From: Butyrivibrio sp. NC2002 | Lineage (GTDB): Bacteria; Bacillota; Clostridia; Lachnospirales; Lachnospiraceae | Assembly (NCBI RefSeq): GCF_000702265.1 | Contig: NZ_KL370881.1 | Location: 20,684-84,683 of the forward strand | Direction: 5' to 3' | Length of the DNA: 64,000 bases | Shown: one piece after another, positions 52,972-61,202 of the stretch | Layout: every line of letters starts with the position of its first letter | Position numbering within the stretch: position 1 is the first letter of the stretch | The notes under the pieces: generated by a model | The model's database searches: none | Told to the model about the DNA's origin: nothing | The model's input: the letters and a program-made list of their open reading frames with translations, nothing else | Made by a program: the position numbers and the translations under genes

Positions 52972-53053
52972 GAGCAGGTGCAATATTTGCACCTGCTCTT
53001 GACATAAAAGTGCAAATATTGCATTATTAATGCGTGGAAAGTGCAAATATTGC
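52972..53053 (+). promoter_or_regulatory. promoter with three copies of a 13-bp operator
   Basis: TGCAAATATTGCA occurs at 52979-52991 (inverse orientation, within a perfect 12-bp-arm palindrome 52972-52998), at 53011-53023, and 12/13 at 53042-53054. Spacings are about 32 and 31 bp, three DNA turns. TTGACA at 52999-53004 lies between the first two, and a CATTAT -10 at 53022. This strongly suggests autoregulation by the XRE domain of the next gene. Confidence 0.82.
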
Positions 53054-53078
53054 TTTCAATTGATGGATGAGGTGCAAG

Positions 53079-53552
53079 ATGGGCGAGGTTAAAGAACTGA
53101 GAGTAGAAAAAAAGCTTACGCAGCAGCAAGTGGCGGATTTAGTAGGAATTTCGCTTAGGTCATATAAATCCTATGAAAATGATAAGGATAAAGAAGGCAC
53201 TATCAAATATGCTTACATTCTCGATAAACTAAAAGCTCTGAATCCGATAGATGAGGAGCATGGCATTTTGGATATGGATTTCATCATAGAAAAGTGTAAA
53301 GAAGTATTTGATGAGTATCCAGTGCATTACTGCATTTTGTTTGGCTCTTATGCCAAAGGAAAAGCAACAGAATCTAGTGATTTAGACTTTCTTATTTCAG
53401 CTGATGTGAAAGGGCTTAAGTTTTATGGGTTAGTTGAAAAACTTAGATTGGCCTTACATAAGAAAGTTGATGTCCTTAATCTGGACCAGCTAAAGGATAA
53501 TCTTGAACTTACTAATGAAATACTAAGGGATGGTATTAGAATTTATGGATAA
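53079..53552 (+). CDS. XRE-MntA fusion antitoxin (MNT nucleotidyltransferase)
   Basis: 157 residues from ATG 53079 (GAGG six bases before); the frame could start at 53067. Residues 1-55 are an XRE helix-turn-helix (ELRVEKKLTQQQVADLVGIS). Residues 70-157 are a minimal nucleotidyltransferase with GSYAKGKATESSDLDFLI, the GSx10DxD site. MntA antitoxins AMPylate a tyrosine in HepT. Here the enzyme carries its own DNA-binding domain, fitting the three upstream operators. Confidence 0.85.
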   Translation: MGEVKELRVEKKLTQQQVADLVGISLRSYKSYENDKDKEGTIKYAYILDKLKALNPIDEEHGILDMDFIIEKCKEVFDEYPVHYCILFGSYAKGKATESSDLDFLISADVKGLKFYGLVEKLRLALHKKVDVLNLDQLKDNLELTNEILRDGIRIYG

Positions 53553-53877
53553 TATAAAAAATGATCATTATTATCTGGAGAAGATAAAAAAAGATATTGC
53601 CTTTATTGTAATTCATATGAAGGATGTGGATTTACAGGAGCTCAATGAAAACGAGGTTTTGCTGGATTCTATGCTCTTTAGAATGATTCAGATTTCTGAA
53701 AGTGCTAAGAAACTATCGGCAGAATACAAGAACGAAAAGCCTGGTCTTCCATGGGATGAAATGTCAGGTCTCAGAAATCGTATAGTTCATGATTATGGGA
53801 ATGTGGATCTTGAAATTGTGTATGAAACACTGAAATATGACATTCCAGAGCTCATGGAACAGTTGAAAGAAGATTAG
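53545..53877 (+). CDS. HepT-type HEPN RNase toxin
   Basis: 110 residues from ATG 53545, overlapping the antitoxin by eight bases; a start at 53530 is less likely. All-helical HEPN domain; GLRNRIVHDYG near residue 82 holds the RX4HXY motif whose Tyr is the AMPylation target. Forms a type VII toxin-antitoxin pair with the upstream gene. Confidence 0.86.
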   Translation: MDNIKNDHYYLEKIKKDIAFIVIHMKDVDLQELNENEVLLDSMLFRMIQISESAKKLSAEYKNEKPGLPWDEMSGLRNRIVHDYGNVDLEIVYETLKYDIPELMEQLKED

Positions 53878-53955
53878 ATATCGATAGTCGATTATAGCTG
53901 AATATAATACCCCATGTATTATTTAAAAAATGGAATAAACGGAAGGATTATTTCT

Positions 53956-54744
53956 ATGATAATTGATAGACGTATAGATGCCGGGAAGGCGTTTGACTGG
54001 GGAAGAACTTCTGAAGAATATGCAAAATACAGGGATGTCTATCCGAATGAATTTTATCAGAGGATTGCAGATAGAGGGCTTTGCATAGATGGACAGAATG
54101 TGCTCGATCTTGGGACAGGAACCGGCGTACTGCCACGTAATATGTACCGGTATGGAGCAAATTGGACAGGAACTGATATCTCTCCTGAACAGATAGAACA
54201 AGCTAAACGCCTGTCGGAAGACGCCGATATGAAGATTGATTTTCAAACGGTACCTACAGAAGAAATTGATTTTCCAAAAGAAAGCTATGATGTAATTACG
54301 GCTTGTCAGTGTTTCTGGTATTTCGATCATGAGCGGGTTATGCCCAAATTGGCTGACATTCTTAAGCCGGATGGAAGGTTGCTGATCCTATATATGGCAT
54401 GGCTTCCCTTTGAAGATAAGATAGCAGGAAAAAGTGAGGAGCTTGTTCTGAAATATAGTCCTAACTGGACAGGTGCCGGGGAGACCAAACATGCAATATG
54501 GATCCCCAATGTGACTTATGAGTATTTCGAATTGGAAGATCATGAAGAATACGATTTGAAGATATCCTTTACTAAGGAATCATGGCATGGGCGGATGAAA
54601 GCCTCTCGAGGCGTGGGTGCGTCCTTGTCGGAGGAAGAACTTGAAAAATGGGATGAAGAACACAGGGAATTGCTTGATGAAATAGCGCCTGAGCAATTCG
54701 AGGTACTTCATTATGCTGCATTGGCAGTACTGAAGAAAAAATAA
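53956..54744 (+). CDS. class I SAM-dependent methyltransferase
   Basis: 262 residues from ATG 53956, GGAAGGA upstream; a start at 53914 is possible. VLDLGTGTGVLPRNMYRYGA is the SAM-binding motif I, and DVITACQCFWYFDHERVMP the motif around post II. It resembles the UbiE/COQ5-like small-molecule methyltransferases. Substrate unknown. Confidence 0.83.
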   Translation: MIIDRRIDAGKAFDWGRTSEEYAKYRDVYPNEFYQRIADRGLCIDGQNVLDLGTGTGVLPRNMYRYGANWTGTDISPEQIEQAKRLSEDADMKIDFQTVPTEEIDFPKESYDVITACQCFWYFDHERVMPKLADILKPDGRLLILYMAWLPFEDKIAGKSEELVLKYSPNWTGAGETKHAIWIPNVTYEYFELEDHEEYDLKISFTKESWHGRMKASRGVGASLSEEELEKWDEEHRELLDEIAPEQFEVLHYAALAVLKKK

Positions 54745-54745
54745 C

Positions 54746-54780
54746 TTCCAGTTGAAATAAGCAAATCGGGATTAGTGGAG
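54746..54780 (+). repeat. TTCCAGT linker element, copy D
   Basis: TTCCAGTTGAAATAAGCAAA then TCGGGATTAGTGGAG. Directly after the methyltransferase stop and up to the ribosome site of the MFS gene. Confidence 0.45.
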
Positions 54781-54786
54781 TAGAAC

Positions 54787-55989
54787 ATGGATAAAAAAAG
54801 GGCTTTGTCTGGCGCCATAACATTTATAACCCTGATGGGAATCGTAAGTCTGTTTTCGGACATGACTCATGAAGGCGCAAGAAGCATATTGGGCGAATAT
54901 CTGAACCTCGCAGGGGCATCCGCTGCAACCATCGGATTTGTGTCCGGTATAGGAGAATTGTGCGGGTATTCACTAAGGCTCATATCCGGATTTATAGCAG
55001 ATAAAACGAAGAAATACTGGACATTTGTTATCACAGGCTATGTAATACAGGCTCTGGCGATTCCTGCACTGGCACTCGTACCTGAACATGGCTGGATTTG
55101 GGCCTGCGGTCTTGTGATCCTGGAGCGTATCGGAAAAGCGATAAAAAAGCCTGCCAAAAACACATTGGTAAGCTTTGCGGCAAGCGAGATCGGAACCGGG
55201 AAAGGCTTTGCCTATCAGGAGTTTCTGGATCAGCTTGGCGCGTTTCTCGGACCGGTACTGCTTTTTGTAACAGCTCTTGTAAAAGGTACAGACGACCTTT
55301 TTACAACATATAGGATCTCTTTTGCGATACTGCTTGTTCCTGCAATGATCACCATAGCTCTTGTTTTGACAGCAAAGATAAGATACCCTGATCCGGAGAT
55401 CTTTGAAAAGCAGGAAGATAAACCGGCAAGCTTTGAATTCAGGAAGTCATTTGTTCTGTTCATGGCGGCCATCTGTTTTTTTGCTTTTGGCTTTGCAGAC
55501 TTCACCCTGATCACACTTCATTCGGCTAATACCGGAGCATTTAATGAATCCATGCTCAGCCTGCTATATGCTGGGGCAATGGCTGTGGATGCCTTTGCTG
55601 CACTATTCTTTGGCTGGCTTTATGATAAGGTCGGGCTGAAGGCTCTGATCATTTCCACACTATGCAGCACATTCTTCTCATGTTTTGTTTTTATGACTGG
55701 AAATGCCTGGTTGATCGGAGCTGGGATAATTCTGTGGGGGATTGGAATGGGTGCGCAGGAAAGTATTATGAAAGCAGCTGTCAGCGGAATCGTCCCGCGT
55801 TCCATGCGAAGCACCGGTTTCGGAATATTTGAGACAGGATTTGGTATTGCGTGGTTTCTGGGCAGTTGGCTTCTCGGTGCCCTGTATGATTTGAATCCTG
55901 TGTATCTTGTCACTGTGTCTGTGGTATCACAATTTCTGGCGATTGCATTTTATGCTTTATGCCTCCGATGCAATAAGACAGAGTGCTAA
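54787..55989 (+). CDS. MFS transporter
   Basis: 400 residues with 11-12 helices. IVSLFSDMTHEGARSILGEY, FVSGIGELCGYSLRLISGFI and GIGMGAQESIMKAAVSGIVP are MFS-type loops. The MFS subgroup resembles predicted drug exporters. GTGGAG serves as ribosome site inside the linker element. Confidence 0.82.
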   Translation: MDKKRALSGAITFITLMGIVSLFSDMTHEGARSILGEYLNLAGASAATIGFVSGIGELCGYSLRLISGFIADKTKKYWTFVITGYVIQALAIPALALVPEHGWIWACGLVILERIGKAIKKPAKNTLVSFAASEIGTGKGFAYQEFLDQLGAFLGPVLLFVTALVKGTDDLFTTYRISFAILLVPAMITIALVLTAKIRYPDPEIFEKQEDKPASFEFRKSFVLFMAAICFFAFGFADFTLITLHSANTGAFNESMLSLLYAGAMAVDAFAALFFGWLYDKVGLKALIISTLCSTFFSCFVFMTGNAWLIGAGIILWGIGMGAQESIMKAAVSGIVPRSMRSTGFGIFETGFGIAWFLGSWLLGALYDLNPVYLVTVSVVSQFLAIAFYALCLRCNKTEC

Positions 55990-56041
55990 CAATACCAGTT
56001 TGTTGGAATTAGCATTATACCGGAAGTTATGATATGTGTGA

Positions 56042-56092
56042 TTGACACAAATACTCCTATATGGTAGTATAAAACTACGATATAGGAGTATT
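56042..56092 (+). promoter_or_regulatory. promoter of MarR-radical SAM operon with 13-bp inverted repeat
   Basis: TTGACA (56042-56047), 17-base spacer, TAGTAT (56065-56070). AATACTCCTATAT (56050-56062) and ATATAGGAGTATT (56080-56092) are perfect inverted arms flanking the -10 box, the second carrying the AGGAG ribosome site. An autorepressor site is the simple reading. Confidence 0.85.
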
Positions 56093-56097
56093 TGGTT

Positions 56098-56535
56098 ATG
56101 AAGACAAATGGTGGATTTCTTGTTACAAAAATAAAACAGCTGGGTGATCGTATATTTGAAAGGATACTGGCAGAAAAAAACATTGATGCATTTAACGGAG
56201 CTCAGGGAAGGATTCTTTATGTCTTATGGCAGGAAGATGGTGTTCCTATTAAAATTATTTCCGAGAAAAGCGGACTTGCAATTACTTCACTTACGACCAT
56301 GCTTGAGCGGATGGAAAAAAACGGACTGATAAGCCGCAAAACTGATGAAGCTGATAAGAGAAAAACTCTTCTGTTCCTCACAGATAAAGCCAAAGAACTT
56401 AAAGAAGCTTATGACTCCGTATCCAATGAGATGGGGAATATTTATTATCGTGATTTTACGGATAAAGAGATTCTTCAGTTTGAAGAGTATCTTAACCGCA
56501 TCAGGGTAAACCTTGAGGAATGGAGTGACAAATGA
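56098..56535 (+). CDS. MarR family regulator of the radical SAM pair
   Basis: 145 residues from ATG 56098 (AGGAG at 56084). Winged helix: IKIISEKSGLAITSLTTMLE then RKTDEADKRKTLLFLTDKA. GAQGRILYVLWQEDG is the typical first helix-turn. Overlaps the first radical SAM gene by four bases, so the three genes are one operon under its own operator. Confidence 0.9.
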   Translation: MKTNGGFLVTKIKQLGDRIFERILAEKNIDAFNGAQGRILYVLWQEDGVPIKIISEKSGLAITSLTTMLERMEKNGLISRKTDEADKRKTLLFLTDKAKELKEAYDSVSNEMGNIYYRDFTDKEILQFEEYLNRIRVNLEEWSDK

Positions 56536-57230
56536 GTATCTGTATTAAAGATCAGATTCAGAACATGAATCTTGTTATAGGGTGCACTGTTGGATGTCCG
56601 TACTGCTATGCCAGAAACAATACGAGGCGTTATCACATCATAGATGATTTTGAAAAGCCACAGTTTTTTCAAGGAAAGCTTCGTATGATGGAAAAGAAAA
56701 AGCCGCAGAATTTTCTGCTGACCGGCATGAGCGATCTCTCGGGCTGGCATGAGGAATGGAGAGAGGAAGTCTTTAAAAAGATAGCAGAGAATCCTCAGCA
56801 CCAGTTTCTTTTTCTTACCAAACGACCGGATCTTCTGTCTTTTGAAACAGATCTTGATAATGCATGGTTTGGCGTTACAGTTACGAGAAAGTCTGAGTTA
56901 TGGCGTATTGATGCACTGCGGAGCAATGTGAAGGCAAAAAAATATCATGTTACCTTTGAGCCTTTGTTCGATGATCCGGGTAAGGTTGATCTTACAGGCA
57001 TTGACTGGATTGTGGTGGGAACCATGACAGGTGCAAAGAGCAGGACTGTTAAAACAGATCCCGGGTGGGCTTATTCATTGACGGAACAGGCTCATGAACT
57101 GAACATTCCTGTATTCTGGAAAGAAGATCTTGTTCCGATTATGGGAGAAGAAATGATACAGGAAATGCCGGATGCTTTTAACAAAGTGCTGGAGGAACAG
57201 AGGATATGGAACAACCAGAAATCAAAGTAA
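56532..57230 (+). CDS. radical SAM mobile pair protein A
   Basis: 232 residues. VIGCTVGCPYCYARNNTRRY holds the CxxxCxxC site for the 4Fe-4S cluster that cleaves SAM (residues about 18-25). FLFLTKRPDLL and TFEPLFDD are shared with DUF5131-like radical SAM proteins. Together with the next gene and the MarR gene it matches the uncharacterised rSAM mobile pair. Reaction unknown. Confidence 0.85.
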   Translation: MSICIKDQIQNMNLVIGCTVGCPYCYARNNTRRYHIIDDFEKPQFFQGKLRMMEKKKPQNFLLTGMSDLSGWHEEWREEVFKKIAENPQHQFLFLTKRPDLLSFETDLDNAWFGVTVTRKSELWRIDALRSNVKAKKYHVTFEPLFDDPGKVDLTGIDWIVVGTMTGAKSRTVKTDPGWAYSLTEQAHELNIPVFWKEDLVPIMGEEMIQEMPDAFNKVLEEQRIWNNQKSK

Positions 57231-58129
57231 ATCATATAGAAACAAAAAGTGTAATGACAAAATCGAATACTCCTATTGGAGGATATTCGGTGAATCCCTA
57301 TGTGGGGTGTCCCCATGCCTGTAAATACTGCTATGCATCTTTTATGAAACGCTTTACAGGGCATACGGAGGAATGGGGAACCTTCATGGATGTGAAAGAC
57401 TGGCCTGAAATAAAGAATCCAAAGAAGTATGCCGGCCAGAAGGTGATCATTGGAACAGTTACGGATGGTTATAATCCGCTAGAGGAAACATATAAAAATA
57501 CAAGAAGACTTCTGGAAGAACTAAAGGACAGTGGTGCGGACATACTTATCTGCACAAAGTCAGACCTTGTACTAAGAGATCTGGATCTGCTAAAAGAGAT
57601 CAATGAAAATAGCAGACTTACAGTATCATGGTCAATCAATACTCTAGATGAAGAGTTTAAAGATGATATGGATGCGGCAGTAAGCATAGAAAGAAGGCTT
57701 GCTGCAATGAAAGAGGTATATGCGGCAGGCATTCGTACAATTTGCTTCATTTCACCCGTGTTCCCGGGGATTACGGATATAGAGGCAATCATAGACAGGA
57801 CAAAAGATCAGTGTGACCTTGTATGGCTTGAGAATCTGAATCTTCGCGGAGGTTTTAAGGCAGATATCATGAAATACATTTCCGATAAACATCCGGATCT
57901 GGTGCCGCTGTATGACGAAATTTATAACAAAAAGAACCGCAGCTATTTTGAAGCGCTGGAAAAGAAAGCAGAAGAGCTGGCTAAAAAGTATGATTGCAGG
58001 TTTGTTGATAATGAAACTCCGTATGAGAGAGTAGAGAAAGGACATCCAACAATCGTAGATTACTTTTACCACGAAGAAGTAAGAGGAACTGCCAATAGTG
58101 GAAAGAGAAATGTAATACATAATCCTTGA
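57206..58129 (+). CDS. radical SAM mobile pair protein B
   Basis: 307 residues, overlapping gene A by 25 bases. SVNPYVGCPHACKYCYASFM holds the CxxxCxxC motif (residues about 35-42); the fold resembles spore photoproduct lyase-like radical SAM proteins (GTVTDGYNPLEETYKNTRRL, ICTKSDLVLRDLDLLKEI). Tight overlap suggests a heteromeric enzyme or sequential pathway. After it, 58130-58302 has only a GGAAGTT/AACTTCC stem (58144-58165). Confidence 0.86.
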   Translation: MEQPEIKVNHIETKSVMTKSNTPIGGYSVNPYVGCPHACKYCYASFMKRFTGHTEEWGTFMDVKDWPEIKNPKKYAGQKVIIGTVTDGYNPLEETYKNTRRLLEELKDSGADILICTKSDLVLRDLDLLKEINENSRLTVSWSINTLDEEFKDDMDAAVSIERRLAAMKEVYAAGIRTICFISPVFPGITDIEAIIDRTKDQCDLVWLENLNLRGGFKADIMKYISDKHPDLVPLYDEIYNKKNRSYFEALEKKAEELAKKYDCRFVDNETPYERVEKGHPTIVDYFYHEEVRGTANSGKRNVIHNP

Positions 58130-58302
58130 TGGAAGAATAAACCGGAAGTTAATTCTACAACTTCCTGTTTGTCGAGCTGAAATAATAGATCTCTATGACA
58201 GCCAGCTTTCAAGTCTCCCGGCTAAATGATATGATTATGGCAGATGGGGCAGTGAAGTAATTGATGACCTTAAGTATGATAAGTTATGGGAGGTAACTTA
58301 AT

Positions 58303-59166
58303 ATGCGGATTGTAAATCTCATTGAGAATACCGAAGGTGTACCCGGATGTGCATCTGCACATGGACTGTCTTTTTACATTGAAACGGCGAATCATAAGAT
58401 GCTTGTCGATCTTGGTCCGTCTGAAGAGACGCTTGAAAATGCAGCTAAGTTGGGAATTGATCTTGGTGCAGTCGACATGGTGATATTGAGCCATGGTCAC
58501 TATGACCATTCCGGAGGTATTATTTCTTTTGCCAAAATAAATGAACATGCGGATATATATATGCAGCGTCTTGCCACAGGGGATTATTACTCAGATGATG
58601 GTGCAAGGGAAGGAAGAGACAGATATCGCTATATAGGAATTGATAAGGCAATAGCAGATCTTCCACAGGTTAAACTGTTGGATGGGGATACTGTAATTGA
58701 TGATGAGATCTCTGTATTTGTGATGGATGAGTCTGCATTTAAACGGCCATTTACTAATTCCAGGTTAAAAGAAAAAGTGGATGGCTCTTATGTACAGGAT
58801 AACTTCAGGCATGAACAGTATGTTGTAGTTAGTGAAGGAAACAGAAAAGTCCTCATATCCGGATGTGCTCACAATGGAATCCTTAATATCATGGGTGAGT
58901 ATGAACGAAAATACGGTTCTTGTCCGGATGCCGTTATCAGTGGGTTCCATCTGATGAAGAAATCCGACTACACGGATGATGAGATTGATGAGATCATTGA
59001 TACGGCCCAAAGACTTAAAGAGTATCGGACAACATTTTATACATGCCATTGCACAGGGGTTAATGCATATGAGTCGATGCGGAATATCATGGGCGATCAG
59101 TTAAAGTACGTTCACTCCGGAGAAGAGGTCCGCCTAAAAAACATGCCTATTTGGAGCTTTACCTGA
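58303..59166 (+). CDS. MBL-fold metallohydrolase
   Basis: 287 residues. LSHGHYDHSGG (residues about 63-73) is the HxHxDH zinc motif; SGCAHNGILNI and GFHLM and CHCTG supply further ligands. It resembles the 7,8-dihydropterin-6-methyl-4-(beta-D-ribofuranosyl)aminobenzene-5'-phosphate synthase-like MBL group. Substrate unknown. GGGAGG before the ATG. Confidence 0.87.
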   Translation: MRIVNLIENTEGVPGCASAHGLSFYIETANHKMLVDLGPSEETLENAAKLGIDLGAVDMVILSHGHYDHSGGIISFAKINEHADIYMQRLATGDYYSDDGAREGRDRYRYIGIDKAIADLPQVKLLDGDTVIDDEISVFVMDESAFKRPFTNSRLKEKVDGSYVQDNFRHEQYVVVSEGNRKVLISGCAHNGILNIMGEYERKYGSCPDAVISGFHLMKKSDYTDDEIDEIIDTAQRLKEYRTTFYTCHCTGVNAYESMRNIMGDQLKYVHSGEEVRLKNMPIWSFT

Positions 59167-59173
59167 AAAATGA

Positions 59174-59743
59174 TTAACCTTGTAATAAAAACTGCTCAGC
59201 TTTCTGCATTATGTCTTGAAGGTTTCTAATATCTGTTGCTACATGTTTTGTTTCAAGAGAATGATTGGCTTTATCCACAGTATAAAGCGTAAGTTCAAGC
59301 TCTTTACATTTTGCTTCGGCGACGTCATTCGGGCACCAGGGGTCATCAAGACCATGGAAGACTACGCCTGCATTTTTTCTTATTATGTCAAAAGTCTGCG
59401 GAACAGGGGTAAATACAAGGTGCCTTGCCCCAACCTGCAGTTCATTGTCAAAATGTGCAGCCAAGGCTGTGCCAATACTTTTTCCTATAAAAATAACATC
59501 ACTGTAATCTTCAAAAGAAATATTGCCAAGGACTTCTTTTATCTGATCGGCAGCTGTTTCAAAAGCCTCCTGCATTCTGATCTTATCGTTCATGATCTCA
59601 CGTGCTTTATGAGGGAATTTGTAATTAACCTCGATTATTTCATAACTGTTTTCACGGGCAATCCTTTTTGAAAAATAAAGAAGTGGTTTATCGCTGTGAT
59701 AGCCCATACCAGGGAATATAACTGCAAGCTTTTTATTATCCAT
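59174..59743 (-). CDS. alpha/beta hydrolase-like protein
   Basis: 189 residues on the minus strand; the start at 59743 (MDNKKLAVIFPGMGYHSDKP) follows GGAGG. DVIFIGKSIGTALAAHF gives the nucleophile elbow with Ser, GLDDPWC the acid and KANHSLE the His. Cytoplasmic, no signal. Convergent with the MBL gene, whose stop is eight bases away. Confidence 0.75.
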   Translation of the reverse strand: MDNKKLAVIFPGMGYHSDKPLLYFSKRIARENSYEIIEVNYKFPHKAREIMNDKIRMQEAFETAADQIKEVLGNISFEDYSDVIFIGKSIGTALAAHFDNELQVGARHLVFTPVPQTFDIIRKNAGVVFHGLDDPWCPNDVAEAKCKELELTLYTVDKANHSLETKHVATDIRNLQDIMQKAEQFLLQG

Positions 59744-59917
59744 GTGTTCCTCCAAATATTGCTAAAACAATTATACTGCGAGGACTTTTCTTAATCCATC
59801 CCCTGTCTAAAAAGGTACTATATCCTTTTTAAAATTACTATGGTACTGTCAAATTAGAAGAATAAATGTGACCCAAACGAAGGGTTGTGGCGGTTGTATA
59901 TGCAAAGGAGACTGCTT

Positions 59918-60397
59918 ATGAAAAAGAATATACGCATGGTTTTATTAGGACAGTTAATACTGCTTGCAGTGGTATTTGTGATTTTGATTTTCATTGGAGG
60001 CTGGGGATCATCTGCTATATTGTGGTTTATTGATCTGCCTACTCTGATACTTCTTTTGATAGTGCTGATCCCGGGACTTATAATTATGGGAGAATGGAAA
60101 GATTTCATAAAAGCATTCTCAGTAGGGATAAAGCAGTACAGGCTTTTAGAACTTAAAAACATAATAGGGGCGGTGGATGCCGCGCAGAAGCTTACTGCTT
60201 TTGGTGCACTTTTTGCGATAATAGTATCCGGAGTTCTTATTCTTGGAAGAATTGATGATTTTTCACTAATTGGACCGTATCTTGCTGTATGCTTTCTGTC
60301 CGGTTTATATGCTGTTATTATAGAGTTCTTCCTTCTTCCGTTAAGGCTTAATGCTGAGCGGAGAATGAACGAGGAAATGGATATGGATGTTGAATAA
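59918..60397 (+). CDS. membrane protein of MotA-like topology, unknown function
   Basis: 159 residues from ATG 59918, AAAGGAG upstream. Four hydrophobic segments (MVLLGQLILLAVVFVILIFI, LILLLIVLIPGLIIMG, FGALFAIIVSGVLIL, LAVCFLSGLYAVIIEFFLLP) with a cytoplasmic-type loop KAFSVGIKQYRLLELKNIIG. It resembles stand-alone MotA/TolQ-like proteins. The LuxR-type gene follows after 20 bases. Confidence 0.6.
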   Translation: MKKNIRMVLLGQLILLAVVFVILIFIGGWGSSAILWFIDLPTLILLLIVLIPGLIIMGEWKDFIKAFSVGIKQYRLLELKNIIGAVDAAQKLTAFGALFAIIVSGVLILGRIDDFSLIGPYLAVCFLSGLYAVIIEFFLLPLRLNAERRMNEEMDMDVE

Positions 60398-60417
60398 CTA
60401 ACTGACATAGAGATTCA

Positions 60418-60675
60418 ATGTGGAAATGGGCTTTGGATATGAAGGAACTTGGTCTTACAAAAGAAGAATACCTTCAAGTAGTATCCCAATTTGGCTTTAC
60501 GAAAAGAGAGCTTGAACTGGGCTTTTTAAAGGTGTCTGGGTTTACTAATCGCAGAATAGCTTATATGCTTGGAATCTCGGAACAGACTGTAAAGAACCAT
60601 TTCACAAGAATATATGAAAAAGCCTGGGTGCCTGGGAGAAATGAATTTCAGGAGCTGTTTACTAAAGGAAGATGA
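60418..60675 (+). CDS. LuxR-type helix-turn-helix protein
   Basis: 85 residues. KRELELGFLKVSGFTNRRIA and YMLGISEQTVKNHFTRIYEK form a complete LuxR/GerE helix-turn-helix, with no receiver or ligand domain. The start is uncertain; no clear ribosome site is present for 60418 or the ATG at 60439. Probably partnered with the upstream membrane protein. Confidence 0.75.
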   Translation: MWKWALDMKELGLTKEEYLQVVSQFGFTKRELELGFLKVSGFTNRRIAYMLGISEQTVKNHFTRIYEKAWVPGRNEFQELFTKGR

Positions 60676-60706
60676 ATTCGGTAGGGCTCAGTAATGTAAA
60701 CATCCG

Positions 60707-60734
60707 TTGACAATAACATAAGACATGTTATCAT
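60707..60734 (+). promoter_or_regulatory. promoter upstream of 60794 ORF and ABC-F gene
   Basis: TTGACA (60707-60712), 16-base spacer, TATCAT (60729-60734). AACAT and ATGTT form an inverted repeat in the spacer. Confidence 0.65.
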
Positions 60735-60793
60735 AAAAAATATAAATCTACAGAAAGAGCACATTTGTGTAAAGGTGAAGAAATGCGGTATTG

Positions 60794-61006
60794 ATGATCA
60801 TTTTTAAGTTAACACGATTTTTGACCTGGGGACAGGTTTATTTGTGTACGCTTGAATTTGATCAGAGCATAGCATCTGACAATTATGATTTGATGCTTGC
60901 TTGGCAAGTCTGCTTGGGATGTTTCATGATCCCGGTTGAACTTGTTTCGCTATTATTCTTCATTCTTACATATTTGCCGGTTGGCTTATATATAGGGTTG
61001 ATTTAG
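60794..61006 (+). CDS. possible 70-residue membrane peptide upstream of ABC-F gene
   Basis: ATG 60794, weak ribosome site. FKLTRFLTWGQVYLCTLEFD then a hydrophobic C-terminal segment (ELVSLLFFILTYLPVGLYIG). The bases near 60823 (ACCTGGGGACAGGT) are a small palindrome reminiscent of the REP-like blocks. It lies between a promoter and a terminator hairpin, so it may be a leader ORF, or only a remnant. Confidence 0.35.
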   Translation: MIIFKLTRFLTWGQVYLCTLEFDQSIASDNYDLMLAWQVCLGCFMIPVELVSLLFFILTYLPVGLYIGLI

Positions 61007-61009
61007 CGA

Positions 61010-61051
61010 GTCTGTTTTTGCGTACGCATGTATGCAGGAGCAGGCTTTTTT
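61010..61051 (+). terminator. terminator or attenuator before ABC-F gene
   Basis: GTCTGTTTTTGC (61010-61021) pairs with GCAGGAGCAGGC (61034-61045) using G-U pairs, then TTTTTT to 61051. The ABC-F coding start lies 150 bases downstream. Confidence 0.65.
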
Positions 61052-61202
61052 ATTTCGAGGAAATTGCTTTCCTATGTTATAAAGACACTTTGTAAGGCTG
61101 CGTAGTTTGCGCGAAAATTGTATGCATGCAATATCCTTACTTGTGTTATGCGAGGCTTTTGTCAAAACCACCATCTGTAAATCCCCGGGAGGAAGGAGCT
61201 AT

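Noticed and set aside
15997..57230. True integron cassette array
   Set aside because: The single-gene layout and shared linkers invite the idea, but no integrase gene and no conserved GTTRRRY-type core sites were seen.
60823..60845. Fifth copy of the REP-like element
   Set aside because: ACCTGGGGACAGGT resembles the GGGGAC core but lacks the flanks and outer arms; similarity is too short.
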